In this document: positions 4,954 to 6,398 of the stretch, one piece after another
Layout of the letters: each line of letters opens with the position of its first letter
Position numbering within the stretch: position 1 is the stretch's first letter
DNA from: Nitrospira sp.
GTDB taxonomy: Bacteria > Nitrospirota > JACRHL01
DNA: 6,398 nt
Assembly (NCBI GenBank): GCA_026994095.1
Contig: JALWRU010000205.1
Location: 1 to 6,398, forward strand
Direction of reading: 5' to 3'
The notes under the pieces: model-generated
What the model was told of the DNA's origin: nothing
What the model saw: the letters and a program-made list of their open reading frames with translations, nothing else
The model's database searches: none
Program-made: the position numbers and the translations under genes

Positions 4954-5535
4954 ATGACCACCGAGACCGCCAATACCGAATCCCAGGCCGCCGCTTCCGG
5001 AGCGGAAGAAGAGTTGGATATGACCCGCGCCTGCGAGATTGCCGAAGAGGAGTTCGGCAAGCAGGGGCCGGTTATCCGTGTGCTGCAAAAGGTGCAGGAA
5101 GAGTACGGCTATATCCCGGAGTCCTGGTTACCGGAGATGGCCGATATTCTGGAGGTGCCGCTGGCGCGCATCTTTGGCGCGCTGACCTTTTACTCCCAGT
5201 TTTATACCGAGCCCCGGGGCAAGTTTGTGGTCAAGGTCTGTGTCGGTACCGCCTGTCACGTGCAGGGTGCCAAAGACATTCTCGACCGGATGAAAGAGGT
5301 CATCGGGGTCGAGTCGGGCGGCACCACTGATGACAGGCTGTTTACGCTTGAGCCGGTGGCCTGTATCGGCTCTTGCGGGTTGGCTCCCCTTTGTTTGATC
5401 AATACGGATACGGCGGCCCATCAATCGCCCGCCTCCATGGCCGACATGGTGCAAGCCCTGGCGGACAAAGAGGCGCAAGGTGGTGATGAAGCCGGTGACG
5501 AGGTGGCGGCAGCCCCCACTGCTGCAGAGGAGTAG
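4954..5535 (+). CDS. nuoE: NADH-quinone oxidoreductase subunit E ([2Fe-2S] cluster N1a)
   Basis: NuoE (24 kDa homologue) is part of the NADH-oxidising module and binds [2Fe-2S] cluster N1a in a thioredoxin-like fold. All four ligands are present: Cys96 and Cys101 in CVGTAC, and Cys137 and Cys141 in CIGSC. The N-terminal helical bundle runs from about 24 to 85, with QKVQEEYGYIPE (45-56) and GALTFYSQFYTEPRG (75-89). The 193-residue product has acidic, Ala/Glu-rich extensions at both ends (about 2-22 and 170-193) that most NuoE proteins of 160-180 residues lack. ATG 4954 is chosen with AGGT at 4944-4947; a TTG directly before it (4951) would add only one residue. The gene lies 52 bases after nuoD and 6 bases before nuoF. 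A HndA/HoxE-type hydrogenase subunit is possible by domain alone, but the operon fixes it as NuoE. Confidence 0.93.
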   Translation: MTTETANTESQAAASGAEEELDMTRACEIAEEEFGKQGPVIRVLQKVQEEYGYIPESWLPEMADILEVPLARIFGALTFYSQFYTEPRGKFVVKVCVGTACHVQGAKDILDRMKEVIGVESGGTTDDRLFTLEPVACIGSCGLAPLCLINTDTAAHQSPASMADMVQALADKEAQGGDEAGDEVAAAPTAAEE

Positions 5536-5541
5536 AAGTAA

Positions 5542-6398
5542 ATGTCTGAAGAAACCAAAGAGAGCGCCAGCGCTGTGATGGACGCCCCTGAAGCCACCCC
5601 GGTGGGCTCGGTGATGCCCAAACGGTTTGTGCCCTGGCCGGAAGGTTCGGACAAGCCGCGCATCTGGGTTGGATTGGGTACCTGTGGTACTGCCTCCGGC
5701 GCGGCCGCCCTGCAAGAAGAGATTGAGGCGTTCTTGAAAGAGAACGATCTGGAAGCGGACATCATGCCGGTGGGTTGTGTGGGTCAGTGCCACAACGAGC
5801 CGTTGGTGGACATCCAGATCAAGGGCCGCCCGCGGGTGAGCTACAAAAAGGTCTCCAGCAAAAACCTCACCCAGATCCTCAAAGAGCATCTGATCGATGG
5901 TTCAGTAGCCAAGCGGGCTGCCTTTGGGCAGTTGCCCCACCCGGATGAGGCCCAGGAACTGTACGACGGCATCCCCATGTTCCACGAGACCCCGTTCTTC
6001 AAGGACCAGGTCAAGATTGTGATGCAGCGTTGCGGGGTGATCGACTACAACTCCATTGATGACTATCTGGCCACCGGCGGGTATATGGGGCTGAAGCGCG
6101 CCTTTGAGATCGGTCAGGATGCGATCATTGACGAGATGAAAAAGTCCGGCCTGCGTGGCCGTGGCGGGGCCGGTTTCCCCACCTGGATGAAATGGAAGTT
6201 TGCTCGCGAAGCGCCGGGCGGTCCGAAGTACATGGTCTGTAACGCCGATGAAGGCGACCCGGGTGCCTTTATGGACCGGGCCGTGCTGGAGGGCGACCCA
6301 CATACCCTGCTGGAAGGGATGATTATCGGCGCCTACGCCGTGGGGGCCAAATTTGGTTACATCTACTGTCGGGCCGAGTACCCGCTGGCCATCAAAAT
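5542..6398 (+). CDS. nuoF: NADH-quinone oxidoreductase subunit F, long HndC-like form (3' end outside window)
   Basis: NuoF (51 kDa homologue) binds NADH, FMN and [4Fe-4S] cluster N3. It starts at ATG 5542, 6 bases after nuoE, with AGAGGAG at 5526-5532, and is open to the right edge (285 complete residues). After a low-complexity acidic leader (1-25), residues 40-117 are an extra thioredoxin-like domain of the [2Fe-2S] type, with GLGTCGTASGA (Cys48) and GCVGQC (Cys79, Cys83). This is the layout of HndC and other long NuoF proteins. The fourth cysteine expected in the first motif is absent. The NuoF core begins near 150, with YNSIDDYLATGGY (169-181), the FMN loop GLRGRGGAGFPT (203-214) and NADEGDPGAF (234-243). 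EGDPH then precedes a GYIYCRAEY motif. The acidic residues of the NADE-GD stretch favour NADH over NADPH, though this is inference. The N3 cysteines and any ferredoxin tail lie beyond the window. Confidence 0.93.
   Translation, partial: MSEETKESASAVMDAPEATPVGSVMPKRFVPWPEGSDKPRIWVGLGTCGTASGAAALQEEIEAFLKENDLEADIMPVGCVGQCHNEPLVDIQIKGRPRVSYKKVSSKNLTQILKEHLIDGSVAKRAAFGQLPHPDEAQELYDGIPMFHETPFFKDQVKIVMQRCGVIDYNSIDDYLATGGYMGLKRAFEIGQDAIIDEMKKSGLRGRGGAGFPTWMKWKFAREAPGGPKYMVCNADEGDPGAFMDRAVLEGDPHTLLEGMIIGAYAVGAKFGYIYCRAEYPLAIK

Noticed and set aside
5128..5889. Open frame of 253 codons on the minus strand
   Set aside because: It spans antisense across nuoE and nuoF, both clearly real, and shows no domain.
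3669..6398. Hydrogenase operon suggested by the HndC-like NuoF domain
   Set aside because: NuoD lacks NiFe-binding cysteines, and nuoA to nuoD are present in standard order, so complex I is the right reading for what is visible.

Overview
The window looks like a chromosomal housekeeping stretch of a fairly GC-rich Gram-negative bacterium. All seen genes lie on the + strand. A Fis-type regulator, split nuoC and nuoD genes and a canonical sigma70-like promoter point to Pseudomonadota or a close relative. The ferredoxin:thioredoxin reductase and the long, HndC-like NuoF suggest a deep-branching lineage (Magnetococcia, Zetaproteobacteria or former Deltaproteobacteria are guesses) rather than an enteric-type gammaproteobacterium. 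The species cannot be told from the sequence.

Layout. Positions 1-809 hold the 3' part of nadB (L-aspartate oxidase, NAD synthesis), cut by the left edge. A short Fis-family DNA-binding protein follows (845-1183) with its own Shine-Dalgarno and an AT-hook-like RGRP tail. A 266-base non-coding gap (1184-1449) holds a strong imperfect hairpin/dyad and a plausible promoter. Two tightly coupled genes come next: a ferredoxin:thioredoxin reductase catalytic-chain homologue (1450-1797) with unusual cysteine-motif spacing, and an ABM-fold protein (1801-2121) that keeps the Asn-Trp-His triad of IsdG-type haem-degrading enzymes.

A second gap (2122-2311) carries an excellent sigma70-like promoter (TTGACA-18-TATGAT) with an inverted repeat directly upstream. 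It drives the respiratory complex I operon nuoA-nuoB-nuoC-nuoD-nuoE-nuoF, which runs off the right edge inside nuoF. NuoA is part of the membrane arm, NuoB, C and D form the quinone-reducing connecting module, and NuoE and NuoF are the NADH-oxidising module. NuoF is the long form, with an extra thioredoxin-like [2Fe-2S]-type domain at its N-terminus, as in HndC-type hydrogenase subunits, but one of the four expected cysteines is absent.

Most of the window is ordinary conserved metabolism. The parts that deserve a second look are the ftrB-like/IsdG-like gene pair with its structured upstream region, the non-canonical FTR motif spacing, the degenerate extra domain of NuoF, and the Fis/AT-hook protein next to nadB. 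No mobile element, CRISPR array, tRNA or rRNA was seen.
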